Shown: positions 23,489 to 31,688, counted from the stretch's first letter. The stretch is DNA of 32,324 bases from an uncultured Bacteroides sp. (GCF_910578895.1 NZ_CAJTSC010000020.1:1-32324); one strand, 5' to 3'. Numbers and translations are program-made. The notes: generated by a model not told the origin, from the sequence alone.

Positions 23489-24070
23489 ATGAAAAAAGAC
23501 ATTATACTCTCCGGCGTAGGCGGACAAGGCATCCTCTCTATCGCCACCGTTATCGGGCAGGCAGCCCTGAAAGGCGGATTATACATGAAACAAGCCGAAG
23601 TACACGGAATGAGCCAGCGGGGTGGCGACGTGCAGTCGAACCTCCGTATCAGCGACCGTCCCATCGCATCCGACCTTATCCCCACAGGCAAATGCGACCT
23701 TATCATATCCCTGGAACCGATGGAAGCGCTACGCTACCTCCCCTACCTCAGTCCTGAAGGCTGGTTAGTGACCAACGAGGCTCCTTTCATCAATATCCCA
23801 CACTATCCTGCCGAAGAAGCGCTCAAGGCGGAACTTGACAAGCTTCCCCACAAGATTGTGCTGAACGTAAACGAAGTGGCAAAAGAAACGGGTTCTCCCC
23901 GAGTTGCCAACATCGTGCTGTTAGGAGCCACCATTCCGTTCCTCGGCATTGACTACGAGAAAGTACAGGACAGCATACGCGATATCTTCCGGCGAAAAGG
24001 CGAAGACATCGTAGAGCTGAACCTCAAAGCGCTGGCTGCGGGCAAGGCAATTGCAGAAAAACTGATGTAA
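23489..24070 (+). CDS. iorB: Indolepyruvate ferredoxin oxidoreductase beta subunit
   Basis: 193 residues, the usual length of the small subunit. It belongs to the pyruvate/2-oxoacid ferredoxin oxidoreductase gamma family: ILSGVGGQGILSIATVIGQAAL (6-27), then KQAEVHGMSQRGGDVQSNLRIS (about 34-55), and the closing region NIVLLGATIPFLGIDYEKVQDSIRDIF. It pairs with IorA to bind CoA and the oxoacid. The gene lies between iorA (4-nt gap) and the arylacetate-CoA ligase gene (18-nt gap) in one operon. Confidence 0.95.
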   Translation: MKKDIILSGVGGQGILSIATVIGQAALKGGLYMKQAEVHGMSQRGGDVQSNLRISDRPIASDLIPTGKCDLIISLEPMEALRYLPYLSPEGWLVTNEAPFINIPHYPAEEALKAELDKLPHKIVLNVNEVAKETGSPRVANIVLLGATIPFLGIDYEKVQDSIRDIFRRKGEDIVELNLKALAAGKAIAEKLM

Positions 24071-24088
24071 ATCGAAAATCCAATAACC

Positions 24089-25396
24089 ATGAATGACAAA
24101 TACTGGGAAGAAGAGATAGAGACCATGCCGCGCGAGAAGTTGCGTGAACTGCAACTTCAGCGGCTTAAAAAGACAATCGGCATTGCGGCAAACTCTCCCT
24201 ATTACAAGCAGGTTTTTCAGGAACACGGCATTACGGCAGACAGCATCCGATCGGTAGAAGACATCCGGAAAATCCCGTTCACCACCAAAGCGGACATGCG
24301 TGCCAACTATCCTTTCGGACTTGTAGCAGGCGATATGCGCGAGGACGGTGTACGCATCCACTCATCCAGCGGAACCACGGGGACGCCTACCGTCATCGTC
24401 CATTCCCAACACGACCTGAACTCCTGGGCTAACCTTGTGGCACGTTGCCTGTACACGGTAGGCATACGCAAGACCGATGTTTTTCAAAACAGTTCCGGCT
24501 ACGGCATGTTCACCGGCGGATTAGGATTCCAATATGGGGCCGAACGCCTGGGTGCGCTGACCGTACCCGCAGCAGCCGGCAACAGCAAGCGGCAAATCAA
24601 GTTCATCACAGACTTCAAGACCACCGCCCTGCACGCCATCCCCAGCTATGCCATACGCCTGGCGGAAGTATTTCAGGAAGAAGGTATAGACCCCGCTTCG
24701 ACCACCCTGAAAACGCTTGTCATCGGCGCCGAACCGCATACGGACGAACAGCGCAAAAAGATTGAGCGGATGCTGGGCGTCAAGGCTTACAACAGTTTCG
24801 GAATGACCGAAATGAACGGTCCCGGCGTTGCCTTTGAGTGTACCGAACAAAACGGCATGCACTTTTGGGAGGATTGCTACTTGGTTGAAATCATCAATCC
24901 GGAAACCGGAGAGCCTGTTCCCGACGGTGAAATCGGAGAACTGGTTCTGACCACCCTCGACCGCGAAATGATGCCGCTGATACGCTACCGCACACGCGAC
25001 CTCACACGCATACTTCCCGGCCAGTGTCCTTGCGGGCGTACCCATCTGCGTATAGACCGCATCAAGGGCCGTAGCGACGATATGTTCATCATCAAGGGTG
25101 TCAACATCTTTCCCATGCAAGTGGAAAAGGTACTGGTACAGTTCCCCGAACTGGGCAGCAACTACCTCATCACGTTGGAAACCATCAACAATCAGGATGA
25201 GATGATTGTAGAAGTAGAACTCAGCGATTTGTCTACGGACAACTATATCGAACTGGAGAAAATACGTAAAACAATCTCCCGCCAACTGAAAGATGAAATA
25301 CTCGTCACTCCCAAGGTGAAGCTCGTAAAGAAAGGTTCCCTGCCACAAAGCGAAGGGAAAGCGGTCCGAGTAAAAGACCTGAGAAACAACAAATAA
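24089..25396 (+). CDS. paaK: Phenylacetate-CoA ligase (PaaK family)
   Basis: 435 residues, the family's usual length. An adenylate-forming enzyme with the ATP-binding loop HSSSGTTGTPT (91-101), the NSFGMTEMNGPGVAFEC motif, DREMMPLIRYRTRDLTR and a C-terminal AMP-binding domain with GRSDDMFIIKGVNIFPMQVE and the lysine-rich end (LPQSEGKAVRVKDL). It converts phenylacetate or a related arylacetate, ATP and CoA to arylacetyl-CoA. There are no phenylacetyl-CoA oxygenase genes (paaABCDE) nearby, as expected for an anaerobe. In an operon with iorAB it probably links arylacetates to aryl-2-oxoacids and aromatic amino acids, in whichever direction redox conditions favour. Confidence 0.93.
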   Translation: MNDKYWEEEIETMPREKLRELQLQRLKKTIGIAANSPYYKQVFQEHGITADSIRSVEDIRKIPFTTKADMRANYPFGLVAGDMREDGVRIHSSSGTTGTPTVIVHSQHDLNSWANLVARCLYTVGIRKTDVFQNSSGYGMFTGGLGFQYGAERLGALTVPAAAGNSKRQIKFITDFKTTALHAIPSYAIRLAEVFQEEGIDPASTTLKTLVIGAEPHTDEQRKKIERMLGVKAYNSFGMTEMNGPGVAFECTEQNGMHFWEDCYLVEIINPETGEPVPDGEIGELVLTTLDREMMPLIRYRTRDLTRILPGQCPCGRTHLRIDRIKGRSDDMFIIKGVNIFPMQVEKVLVQFPELGSNYLITLETINNQDEMIVEVELSDLSTDNYIELEKIRKTISRQLKDEILVTPKVKLVKKGSLPQSEGKAVRVKDLRNNK

Positions 25397-25397
25397 C

Positions 25398-25456
25398 ATA
25401 TTGCCGGGATGCCTGCACGGCTCAACATCCTGCGAACCGTAGCATACCGGCAATAT
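25398..25456 (+). terminator. Terminator of the iorA-iorB-paaK operon
   Basis: ATATTGCCGG (25398-25407) and CCGGCAATAT (25447-25456) are perfect inverted copies enclosing a 39-nt region, with GATGC/GCAT extending the stem inward. The T run after it is short (ATTTCT), so this is a likely rather than certain terminator. Confidence 0.55.
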
Positions 25457-25568
25457 ATTTCTCCCTGACTGTCCTGTCCTATTCCGGAAAACCTTCAGAA
25501 CAACAGGAAAAGAAGTTGTAAAGCGTAAAAAAGAAACTGCAGAACGGTCCAAATGTCCAACCTGCCGC

Positions 25569-25615
25569 AAAAAAGAAAGAGGAACGGCAATCAAAAAGAT
25601 TACCATTCCCCTCTT
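25569..25615 (-). terminator. Terminator of the small RNA
   Basis: On the minus strand AAGAGGGGAATGGTAATC and GATTGCCGTTCCTCTT (25598-25615 with 25577-25592) pair with two bulged bases around a 5-nt loop, then a T-rich run (TTTCTTTTTT). Confidence 0.85.
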
Positions 25616-25801
25616 ATAAGAAGCCGCATCGATGATGTGATGAAACTCCGTATGACATGATTTGAGTGCTCGTCCTCTTTGTAATCCACCGACTCAAGAG
25701 TTACCCCGAAAGGCGTGGCCCGCCATTGAGAACTGAAGCTTGTCTCGGTATTTCATAAAAAATTGATGAGTTTCCCGATCCAATCAATGCGGCTATTTTT
25801 T
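25570..25801 (-). ncRNA. Bacteroidales-1 / 6S-like small RNA candidate
   Basis: A leftward transcription unit of about 230 nt with no protein frame: promoter at 25808-25838, predicted start near 25801, and a strong terminator at 25577-25615. AGCCGCAT near the 5' end (25787-25794) pairs perfectly with ATGCGGCT near the 3' end (25622-25629), giving a closing stem around a long interior, the general shape of 6S RNA. It lies downstream of rplT (L20) on the same strand. I recall that Rfam's Bacteroidales-1 motif has this location, a Bacteroidetes promoter and a 3' terminator, and that it was later proposed to be the Bacteroidales 6S RNA, which mimics an open promoter and binds RNA polymerase. The unit itself is well supported; the family name is from memory and place, not from a covariance model. 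Confidence 0.7.
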
Positions 25802-25807
25802 CTACTT

Positions 25808-25838
25808 CAAAGGTAGCGAGTTTCTATGAAAGAAACAA
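25808..25838 (-). promoter_or_regulatory. Promoter of the small RNA
   Basis: Minus-strand -7 TACCTTTG (25808-25815) with -33 TTG (25836-25838) and a 20-nt spacer, a near-ideal Bacteroidetes promoter. Confidence 0.75.
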
Positions 25839-25953
25839 GAAAAACAGGGAAATTGTTTGTCCTGAACCCATATTTTCACACTTCCCCGCCATTGACGAGA
25901 ACATCCCGACAGCCGCCACAGACACATAAACAGACATAGAATGAAGTTAAATT

Positions 25954-25968
25954 CATTGATTATCAATG
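25954..25968. repeat. 15-bp palindrome between the small RNA and rplT
   Basis: CATTGATTATCAATG is an inverted repeat with 6-bp arms around a 3-nt centre, 115 nt upstream of the small RNA promoter. It could be a regulator site; nothing else supports that. Confidence 0.3.
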
Positions 25969-26004
25969 ATGATAATCCGCAAAATCCACATCCTGCTGTT
26001 TTCA

Positions 26005-26088
26005 TCCGTGCAAACCTCAACTTCAGCCGCGTAATGTTCTACATTAAATCTGCAATGTCCCACATTAGCCGCGTAACGTTCTACATCA
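26005..26088. repeat. Tandem array, four 21-bp units
   Basis: Units at 26005, 26026, 26047 and 26068, each exactly 21 nt. GCCGCGTAATGTTCTACATTA (26026) and GCCGCGTAACGTTCTACATCA (26068) differ at two positions; the unit between shares its last part (ACATTA) and the first is more diverged. The array lies between the rplT terminator and the small RNA promoter. Confidence 0.7.
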
Positions 26089-26126
26089 AAAAAAGCGTGC
26101 CGAAACAGTTTCCTGTTTCGGCACGC
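26089..26126 (-). terminator. Terminator of the infC-rpmI-rplT operon
   Basis: 14-bp perfect GC-rich stem (26095-26108 with 26113-26126) with a 4-nt loop, followed on the minus strand by a run of T (26089-26094). It lies 27 nt after the rplT stop. Confidence 0.92.
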
Positions 26127-26153
26127 CCCTTCATGTTTATTCTTTTACTCAGC

Positions 26154-26504
26154 TTATGCAGCTTTTGCTTTAGCAACAATAGCCTTGAAAGCTTCCGGAT
26201 GATTCATCGCTAAATCAGCCAAAACTTTACGGTTAATCTCGATACCGGCTTTGTGCAGAGCACCCATCAGTTTAGAATAAGACATACCCTCCAAACGTGC
26301 GGCAGCGTTGATACGTTGAATCCACAAAGCACGGAAGTTTCTTTTCTTATTCTTACGGTCACGGAACGCATAAGTCAAACCTTTTTCCCAAGTATTCTTG
26401 GCAACGGTCCAAACGTTCTTTCTTGCACCAAAGTAACCTCTGGTCAATTTCAAAATTTTCTTTCTTCTTGCTTTAGAAGCAACATGATTTACTGATCTTG
26501 GCAT
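26154..26504 (-). CDS. rplT: Ribosomal protein L20 (bL20)
   Basis: 116 residues, the normal length. Starts MPRSVNHVASKARRKKILKL and carries the family run GYFGARKNVWTVAKNTWEKGLTYAFRDRKNKKRNFRALWI, then RINAAARLEGMSYSKLM and AGIEINRKVLADLA. It binds 23S rRNA early in assembly of the large subunit. In other bacteria L20 also represses the infC-rpmI-rplT operon; whether that happens here is not known. It follows rpmI by 101 nt and is the last gene before a strong terminator. Confidence 0.98.
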   Translation of the reverse strand: MPRSVNHVASKARRKKILKLTRGYFGARKNVWTVAKNTWEKGLTYAFRDRKNKKRNFRALWIQRINAAARLEGMSYSKLMGALHKAGIEINRKVLADLAMNHPEAFKAIVAKAKAA

Positions 26505-26605
26505 AGTTTTACTTGTTTTTGAATGTTAGCGCCAATGCTTCACGCAGCGGACTTAAAGCTAATGCATTCGGTTAATAACTTTAATAATACTTCGTACGCT
26601 TTTGA

Positions 26606-26803
26606 TTACTTCATAGCTAAGAGTTCCTTAACCTGGCTCATGTTCGTTATATCAACGGTTGTAGAGTGACACAGATTTCTCTTTTGCTTCTTCGTTTTCT
26701 TAGTCAGAATGTGACTGTGAAAAGCGTGCTTTCTTTTGATTTTACCTGTTCCGGTAAGAGTAAATCTCTTTTTAGAACCGGAGTTAGTCTTCATCTTTGG
26801 CAT
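26606..26803 (-). CDS. rpmI: Ribosomal protein L35 (bL35)
   Basis: 65 residues from the ATG at 26803: MPKMKTNSGSKKRFTLTGTGKIKRKHAFHSHILTKKTKKQKRNL in sense, a small basic protein typical of L35 (described here by its pattern: K/R-rich with KKRF, GKIKR and HILTKKT). The open frame extends 12 codons upstream, but the family starts at this MPKMKT. It is a component of the large ribosomal subunit, and sits between infC (66 nt upstream) and rplT. Confidence 0.97.
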   Translation of the reverse strand: MPKMKTNSGSKKRFTLTGTGKIKRKHAFHSHILTKKTKKQKRNLCHSTTVDITNMSQVKELLAMK

Positions 26804-26869
26804 CTTACTTGTTTTTAAATTATTTAAATTATATGGCAACGCACTATACCTGCGGCGTTACTCATTTCT

Positions 26870-27469
26870 TTAGTCTTCGCTTTCTTCGGCCGGAGCCGTT
26901 TTCGGAGCTTCTGCCGATTTCGGTGCAGCAGGCTTCTTCAGCGCTGCGCTTTTCTTCGGGGAAAGTTGAATAATCATTCTCTTTCCTTCCAAAACCGGCA
27001 TCTGGTCTACCTTCGCATAGTCTTCCAAATCATTGGCAAAACGCAACAGCAATACCTCACCTTGTTCTTTGAATAAGATGGAACGACCTTTAAAGAACAC
27101 GTATGCCTTCACCTTGTCGCCATCTTCCAAAAAGCCTTTGGCATGCTTCAGTTTGAAGTTATAGTCATGGTCGTCCGTTTGAGGACCAAAACGTATTTCC
27201 TTCACGTTTACCTTTACCTGCTTTGCCTTTTGTTCTTTCTGACGCTTCTTTAACTGATAAAGAAATTTAGAGTAATCAATAATACGACAAACAGGGGGTT
27301 GTGCATTCGGAGAAATCTCCACGAGATCTGCTTCCATTTCCTCGGCCATCTTCAATGCCTGAGCTATCGGATATACTTTAGGTTCCACTTCATCGCCCAC
27401 AATGCGGACTTCTTTGGCACGGATCTGCTCATTAATCCGATGTTGCCCTTTTAAGCTGTCATTTTTCAT
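26870..27469 (-). CDS. infC: Translation initiation factor IF-3
   Basis: 199 residues from the ATG at 27469. N-terminal domain HRINEQIRAKEVRIVG to DLVEISPNAQPPVCRIIDYSKF, a lysine-rich linker, and a C-terminal domain with KEIRFGPQTDDHDYNFKLKHAKGFL, VKAYVFFKGR and EGKRMIIQLSPKK. An Ala/Pro/Lys tail (about 165-199) goes beyond the family core. IF-3 binds the 30S subunit and checks the start codon and initiator tRNA. The frame can be extended 15 codons to a TTG at 27514; the ATG start matches the usual MKNDS start in Bacteroides as I recall it, and I prefer it, but IF-3 genes in other bacteria use rare start codons, so the alternative is open. Own -7 box at 27583-27590. Confidence 0.95.
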   Translation of the reverse strand: MKNDSLKGQHRINEQIRAKEVRIVGDEVEPKVYPIAQALKMAEEMEADLVEISPNAQPPVCRIIDYSKFLYQLKKRQKEQKAKQVKVNVKEIRFGPQTDDHDYNFKLKHAKGFLEDGDKVKAYVFFKGRSILFKEQGEVLLLRFANDLEDYAKVDQMPVLEGKRMIIQLSPKKSAALKKPAAPKSAEAPKTAPAEESED

Positions 27470-27529
27470 TAAATAACGTTTACTTCCAGTTTGTTTCTTG
27501 TTTATTACTACCAAATTATTTTTTGTTAC

Positions 27530-27573
27530 GTAAAAGCAGTCTTTAGAACATCGTATGTATGCTATGCTTTTAC
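27530..27573 (-). promoter_or_regulatory. infC leader hairpin candidate
   Basis: GTAAAAGC (minus strand, from plus 27566-27573) pairs perfectly with GCTTTTAC (plus 27530-27537) around a 28-nt loop. It begins about 3 nt after the predicted transcript start and lies upstream of the infC start. It may stabilise the 5' end or serve control of the L20 operon; it does not match any leader I can name. Confidence 0.4.
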
Positions 27574-27582
27574 AATTGGGCG

Positions 27583-27590
27583 CAAATTTA
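27583..27590 (-). promoter_or_regulatory. -7 box of infC-rpmI-rplT
   Basis: Minus-strand TAAATTTG, overlapping the thrS stop codon (thrS ends at 27588). The three downstream genes may also be read through from thrS. Confidence 0.45.
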
Positions 27591-29528
27591 CCACTTATTT
27601 ATCATATTTTGAACTTCTTCGTTCACTTTTTTCGCAAAATCTTCAAATTTCATGGTTCCTTGATCGCCTTCACCTTGTTTACGGACAGAAACTTCCCTAT
27701 TTTCTGCCTCTTTTTCGCCGACAATCAGCATATACGGGATACGTTTCATTTCGTTGTCGCGAATCTTACGTCCGATTTTTTCGTTACGTTCGTCCACAAT
27801 GGCACGGACATCGTATCTCTTCAAGTAGTCTTTCACCTCATTGGCATAGTCGTTGAACTTCTCGCTGATGGGCAGGATAGCCACTTGGTCCGGAGTGAGC
27901 CACAACGGGAACTTACCGGCGGTATGTTCGATAAGCACGGCTACAAAACGCTCCATGGAACCGAACGGCGCACGGTGAACCATTACCGGACGATGCTTCT
28001 GGTTGTCGGCACCCGTATATTCCAATTGGAAACGTTCGGGCAGGTTATAATCCACCTGAATAGTACCCAACTGCCAACGACGGCCGATAGCGTCTTTCAC
28101 CATAAAGTCCAGCTTAGGACCGTAGAATGCGGCTTCGCCATATTCCACTCTGGCTTTCAGACCCTTTTCTTCGCAAGCTTCTATAATCGCCTGTTCCGCT
28201 TTCTCCCAATTTTCATCGCTGCCGATATACTTTTCGCGGTTCACCTTGTCACGCAAGGAAATCTGTGCCTCGAAGTTCTCGAAGTGCATGGATTGGAACA
28301 CGATTGAAATAATATCCATTACGCGCAGGAATTCATCCTTCACCTGGTCGGGACGGCAGAAGATGTGCGCATCGTCTTGCGTAAAGCTGCGCACACGGGT
28401 CAAGCCGTGAAGCTCGCCGCTCTGTTCGTAACGGCAAACCGTTCCGAATTCGGCCAAACGCAAAGGCAGGTCTTTATAAGAACGGGGAGAGTTCTTGTAA
28501 ATCATACAGTGATGCGGACAGTTCATCGGTTTGAGGAAGTATTCCTCTCCTTCTTCCGGTGTATGGATAGGCTGGAACGAGTCTTTACCATATTTGGCAT
28601 AGTGTCCGGAAGTGATGTACAGCAATTTGTTGCCGATAGGCGGACACATTACCTCCTGGTAATCATAGCGTGCCTGAATGCGGCGCAGGAATTCTTGCAG
28701 GCGGATACGCAATGCGGCACCTTTCGGCAACCACATCGGAAGCCCCTTGCCTACCGTATCGGAGAACATGAACAAGTCCATTTCCTTACCGATTTTGCGA
28801 TGATCGCGCTTCTTGGCCTCTTCCAGCAACACGAGATATTCATCCAGCATTTTCTTCTTCGGGAAGGAGATACCGTAGATACGTGTCATCATCTTACGGT
28901 CTTCCTGTCCGCGCCAGTAAGCGCCGGCAACGGAAGTCAGCTTGATAGCCTTGATAGGAGCTGTGTTCATCAAGTGAGGACCACGGCACAAATCGGTAAA
29001 TGCACCTTGCGTATATGTAGTGATACGGCCGTCTTCCAATTCGGAAATCAACTCGCATTTGTAAGTTTCTCCACGGTCACCGAACATCTTCAAGGCATCC
29101 GCTTTTGCAATGTCTTGTCGGACAACCGCCTCTTTCTTAGCCACCAGTTCCGCCATTTTCTTTTCGATAACAGGCAGGTCGGCTTCCTTAATGGGAGTTT
29201 CTCCCGGGTCTACATCGTAATAGAAACCGTTCTCGATAGCCGGACCGATACCGAACTGGATACCCGGATACAATTCTTGCAGGGCTTCCGCCAACAAGTG
29301 GGCGCTGGTATGCCAGAAGGCATGCTTACCTTGTTCGTCTTCCCATTTATAGAGAACCACCTCAGCGTCTTCATTGATAGGACGCCCCAAATCATAAATT
29401 TCTCCGTTCACGCCACAAGCCAGTACATCTTGTGCCAAACGTGAACTAATGCTTTCTGCTATCTGCAGCCCTGTTACTCCCTCGTTGTATTCGCGAACGG
29501 AGCCGTCTGGAAATGTAATCTTTATCAT
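27588..29528 (-). CDS. thrS: Threonyl-tRNA synthetase
   Basis: 646 residues, full length. An N-terminal TGS domain (about 1-62), an editing domain with the HxxxH motif (HTSAHLLAEAL, about 73-83) and TYTQGAFTDLCRGPH near 175, then the class II catalytic core with the zinc ligands in EVMCPPIGNK and MNCPHHCMIYK, and SFTQDDAHIFC, GTIQVDYNLPERF and VMVHRAPFGSMERF. The C-terminal anticodon-binding domain (about 540-640) contains WLTPDQVAILPISEK. It charges tRNA-Thr; an unlinked tRNA-Thr(CGT) is in this window. It lies between a TPR gene and infC; a -7 box is at 29559-29566. Confidence 0.98.
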   Translation of the reverse strand: MIKITFPDGSVREYNEGVTGLQIAESISSRLAQDVLACGVNGEIYDLGRPINEDAEVVLYKWEDEQGKHAFWHTSAHLLAEALQELYPGIQFGIGPAIENGFYYDVDPGETPIKEADLPVIEKKMAELVAKKEAVVRQDIAKADALKMFGDRGETYKCELISELEDGRITTYTQGAFTDLCRGPHLMNTAPIKAIKLTSVAGAYWRGQEDRKMMTRIYGISFPKKKMLDEYLVLLEEAKKRDHRKIGKEMDLFMFSDTVGKGLPMWLPKGAALRIRLQEFLRRIQARYDYQEVMCPPIGNKLLYITSGHYAKYGKDSFQPIHTPEEGEEYFLKPMNCPHHCMIYKNSPRSYKDLPLRLAEFGTVCRYEQSGELHGLTRVRSFTQDDAHIFCRPDQVKDEFLRVMDIISIVFQSMHFENFEAQISLRDKVNREKYIGSDENWEKAEQAIIEACEEKGLKARVEYGEAAFYGPKLDFMVKDAIGRRWQLGTIQVDYNLPERFQLEYTGADNQKHRPVMVHRAPFGSMERFVAVLIEHTAGKFPLWLTPDQVAILPISEKFNDYANEVKDYLKRYDVRAIVDERNEKIGRKIRDNEMKRIPYMLIVGEKEAENREVSVRKQGEGDQGTMKFEDFAKKVNEEVQNMINKW

Positions 29529-29558
29529 AATGCTATGTATAGTTCAATTTTGAGAACG

Positions 29559-29566
29559 CAAAAATA
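29559..29566 (-). promoter_or_regulatory. -7 box of thrS
   Basis: Minus-strand TATTTTTG, 30 nt before the thrS start, within the gap after the TPR gene. No T-box-like leader fits in this short distance. Confidence 0.5.
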
Positions 29567-29608
29567 GTTAATTCTTTATTGATATTCTACTTTTTAGCAA
29601 AAATGTTA

Positions 29609-31657
29609 TTACCGTGTATTCGTAAATCGCTTAATTATATTGTATGCAGAAACGATACCCAACTCGCCCGCCTTGCTCAAATCCGAAATTCCCTGCCTGT
29701 TATTGCCCAGGAAGATGTGCGTCAGCCCACGGTTGAAGTAGGCTTCGGCAAAATCGGGATTCAGCCCTATCGCCTTATCGTAGTCCGCCAATGCCGCCCG
29801 GTAGTCTTTCAGCGTAGACAATACATTGCCGCGATTGTAATAGCCGTACACAAAGTCGGGAGCCAGTCGGATGACATGGTCCAAATCATTCTTCACAATG
29901 TCGTAATCCAAAGCCGTCACTTCCGCCGGCCTTGCTTCCTGCGTGCCGCCGGAAGTCGTTCCCCCGCCCATGCCGGCTTCCGCTTTCTCATACTCCAACT
30001 GCTTGCAGCGCACCAAAGCACGCATGAAATATGCCGGAAAGAAGGTGTCATCCAGCAGGATACTCTGCGTGAAGTCGTCTATGGAACTTGCGAAATCCTG
30101 TACCAGGTAGAAATCCAATCCGCGCACAAACCGTTTCTTGGCATTCTTGCCGTCTGCCACGATGTCCGATGTATGGGCATCGACCAACGCGAAGTGGAAA
30201 CGCACCTGTTCTTCCGTCAACGGAGACTCCATATTGGTGATGCACAACGGTTTCGGGAACACCTTCGCGTGGTTAAGTTCATCGATGTATTTATGGTAAT
30301 GCACCATCCGTTTCACATCGCTCAACTTCTCATAATAGGTCAGCGCATACATAGGTTCGAGTTTGATAACTACGTTCCGATCCTGTACACGCCCGCGATA
30401 GTCACTCTTGTAGTGCTGACCGGTTTCCGAATCATCCGCAATCACAATCTTGCGATAATTCTCCATGTTCTTATCGGACTTCTTACGGGTCTTGCCGTTG
30501 TCCTGTCCGGAACCGTCGTCCGCGTTGTCCGCCACATCCTGTCCGGAATTGCTTCCGGCAGCCACGCCATTGCGCTTGTCGAGCTGCATCTTCATGAGTT
30601 TGAACTCGTCCTGTTCGGCTCCTTTACGGTCGCCCAGCTTCTTACGGGCTTCGGCGCGGTGATAGTAGCCCGTCATGAAATTGGGATACTCGGCTATCAC
30701 CTTGGAATAATCGCTGATAGCCCCCCGGTAATCGCCTGTCTGCGCACGCAGCAAGGCACGGTTGAAGATAGCCATCATGTTGTCCGGCTCTATCTTCAAC
30801 ACAAAGTCGAAGTCTTCTATCGCACGGTTATCATCACCTACCTGCGCACGCAGCAAACCACGGTTATAGTGTCCGAGGAAATTGTTGGGGTCAATATCCA
30901 ACGCCAAGTCATAGTCGCTCATCGCACCCCTGAGATTGTTTTGATGGAAACGCGCCAAAGCACGGTTGATATAGTTGCCCGCATTGCGCGCACTCAGGTG
31001 TATCGCCTGGTCCAGGTCGTTTTCTGCCTCCTTGTAACGGGACTGCTGGAGACGGACAATGGCACGTGCCGCCCAACCGTCCGGGTCGTAACGGTCCATG
31101 CCGATTGCCTTATCGAAATCCTTCAAGGCTTGTATCGTATCGTTCTGCTTAAGGCTGACCTCACCGCGCATCAGGTATGCCCGCGTATAGCGGGGAGCTA
31201 TGGTGAGCAACTTGCCCAAGTCCTCTTCGGCGGCATTGAAATCCTCTTTCTGCATGTGGCAAAGGGAGAGATTATGCCAGATTACCACGTTCTCAGGATC
31301 ATACTTCAAGGCAGTCCTGTAATCCTCTATCGCGTCATCGAACTTATCCTGGCGGATGCGTGCCAGACCTCTTACCTGATATGCGCCTACGACAAAGGGA
31401 TTGCGTTGGATTGCCAAATCGCAGTCCGCTTCCGCCCCCTGAAAATCATCCAGATTAATCTTTGCCAGCGCACGGAAGAAATAAGGCTCGTACAAATAGG
31501 GCTTCGCATTGATTACCTGATTGAAATATTGGATAGAAAGCACGTAGTCTTCGAAATACAATGCGTTCCGGGCAATTGTCATCACCCGTTCCGTATTGAT
31601 TTGCGCGTATAACAACGTGGGCAATAACAGCATTGCCAGCCATATTTTTTTTACCAT
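29609..31657 (-). CDS. Secreted tetratricopeptide-repeat protein
   Basis: 682 residues with a signal peptide (about 1-18, cleavage near LYAQ). At least nine TPR repeats of 34 residues lie between about 20 and 370, with the pattern YxxAIxDYxxALxxxPxN (for instance DDAIEDYRTALKYDPENV, RGAMSDYDLALDIDPNNF, NRAIEDFDFVLKIEPDNM), and two or three more at the C-terminus (about 580-665, YRAALADYDKAIGLNPDF). Between them is an Asp/Asn/Lys-rich linker (about 385-420), a unique domain (about 420-540), and a short Gly-rich linker (AGMGGGTTSGG). TPRs mediate protein interactions, here probably in the periplasm or at the outer membrane; the partner is unknown. It sits between def and thrS, an order I recall in other Bacteroides genomes. 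Confidence 0.88.
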   Translation of the reverse strand: MVKKIWLAMLLLPTLLYAQINTERVMTIARNALYFEDYVLSIQYFNQVINAKPYLYEPYFFRALAKINLDDFQGAEADCDLAIQRNPFVVGAYQVRGLARIRQDKFDDAIEDYRTALKYDPENVVIWHNLSLCHMQKEDFNAAEEDLGKLLTIAPRYTRAYLMRGEVSLKQNDTIQALKDFDKAIGMDRYDPDGWAARAIVRLQQSRYKEAENDLDQAIHLSARNAGNYINRALARFHQNNLRGAMSDYDLALDIDPNNFLGHYNRGLLRAQVGDDNRAIEDFDFVLKIEPDNMMAIFNRALLRAQTGDYRGAISDYSKVIAEYPNFMTGYYHRAEARKKLGDRKGAEQDEFKLMKMQLDKRNGVAAGSNSGQDVADNADDGSGQDNGKTRKKSDKNMENYRKIVIADDSETGQHYKSDYRGRVQDRNVVIKLEPMYALTYYEKLSDVKRMVHYHKYIDELNHAKVFPKPLCITNMESPLTEEQVRFHFALVDAHTSDIVADGKNAKKRFVRGLDFYLVQDFASSIDDFTQSILLDDTFFPAYFMRALVRCKQLEYEKAEAGMGGGTTSGGTQEARPAEVTALDYDIVKNDLDHVIRLAPDFVYGYYNRGNVLSTLKDYRAALADYDKAIGLNPDFAEAYFNRGLTHIFLGNNRQGISDLSKAGELGIVSAYNIIKRFTNTR

Positions 31658-31688
31658 ATTCTCTTCTTATAAATGCTTGTAAACAAAA

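Noticed and set aside
29579..31612. Plus-strand open frame of 677 codons opposite the TPR gene
   Set aside because: Shadow of a repeat-containing gene; it has no signal peptide or recognisable domain.
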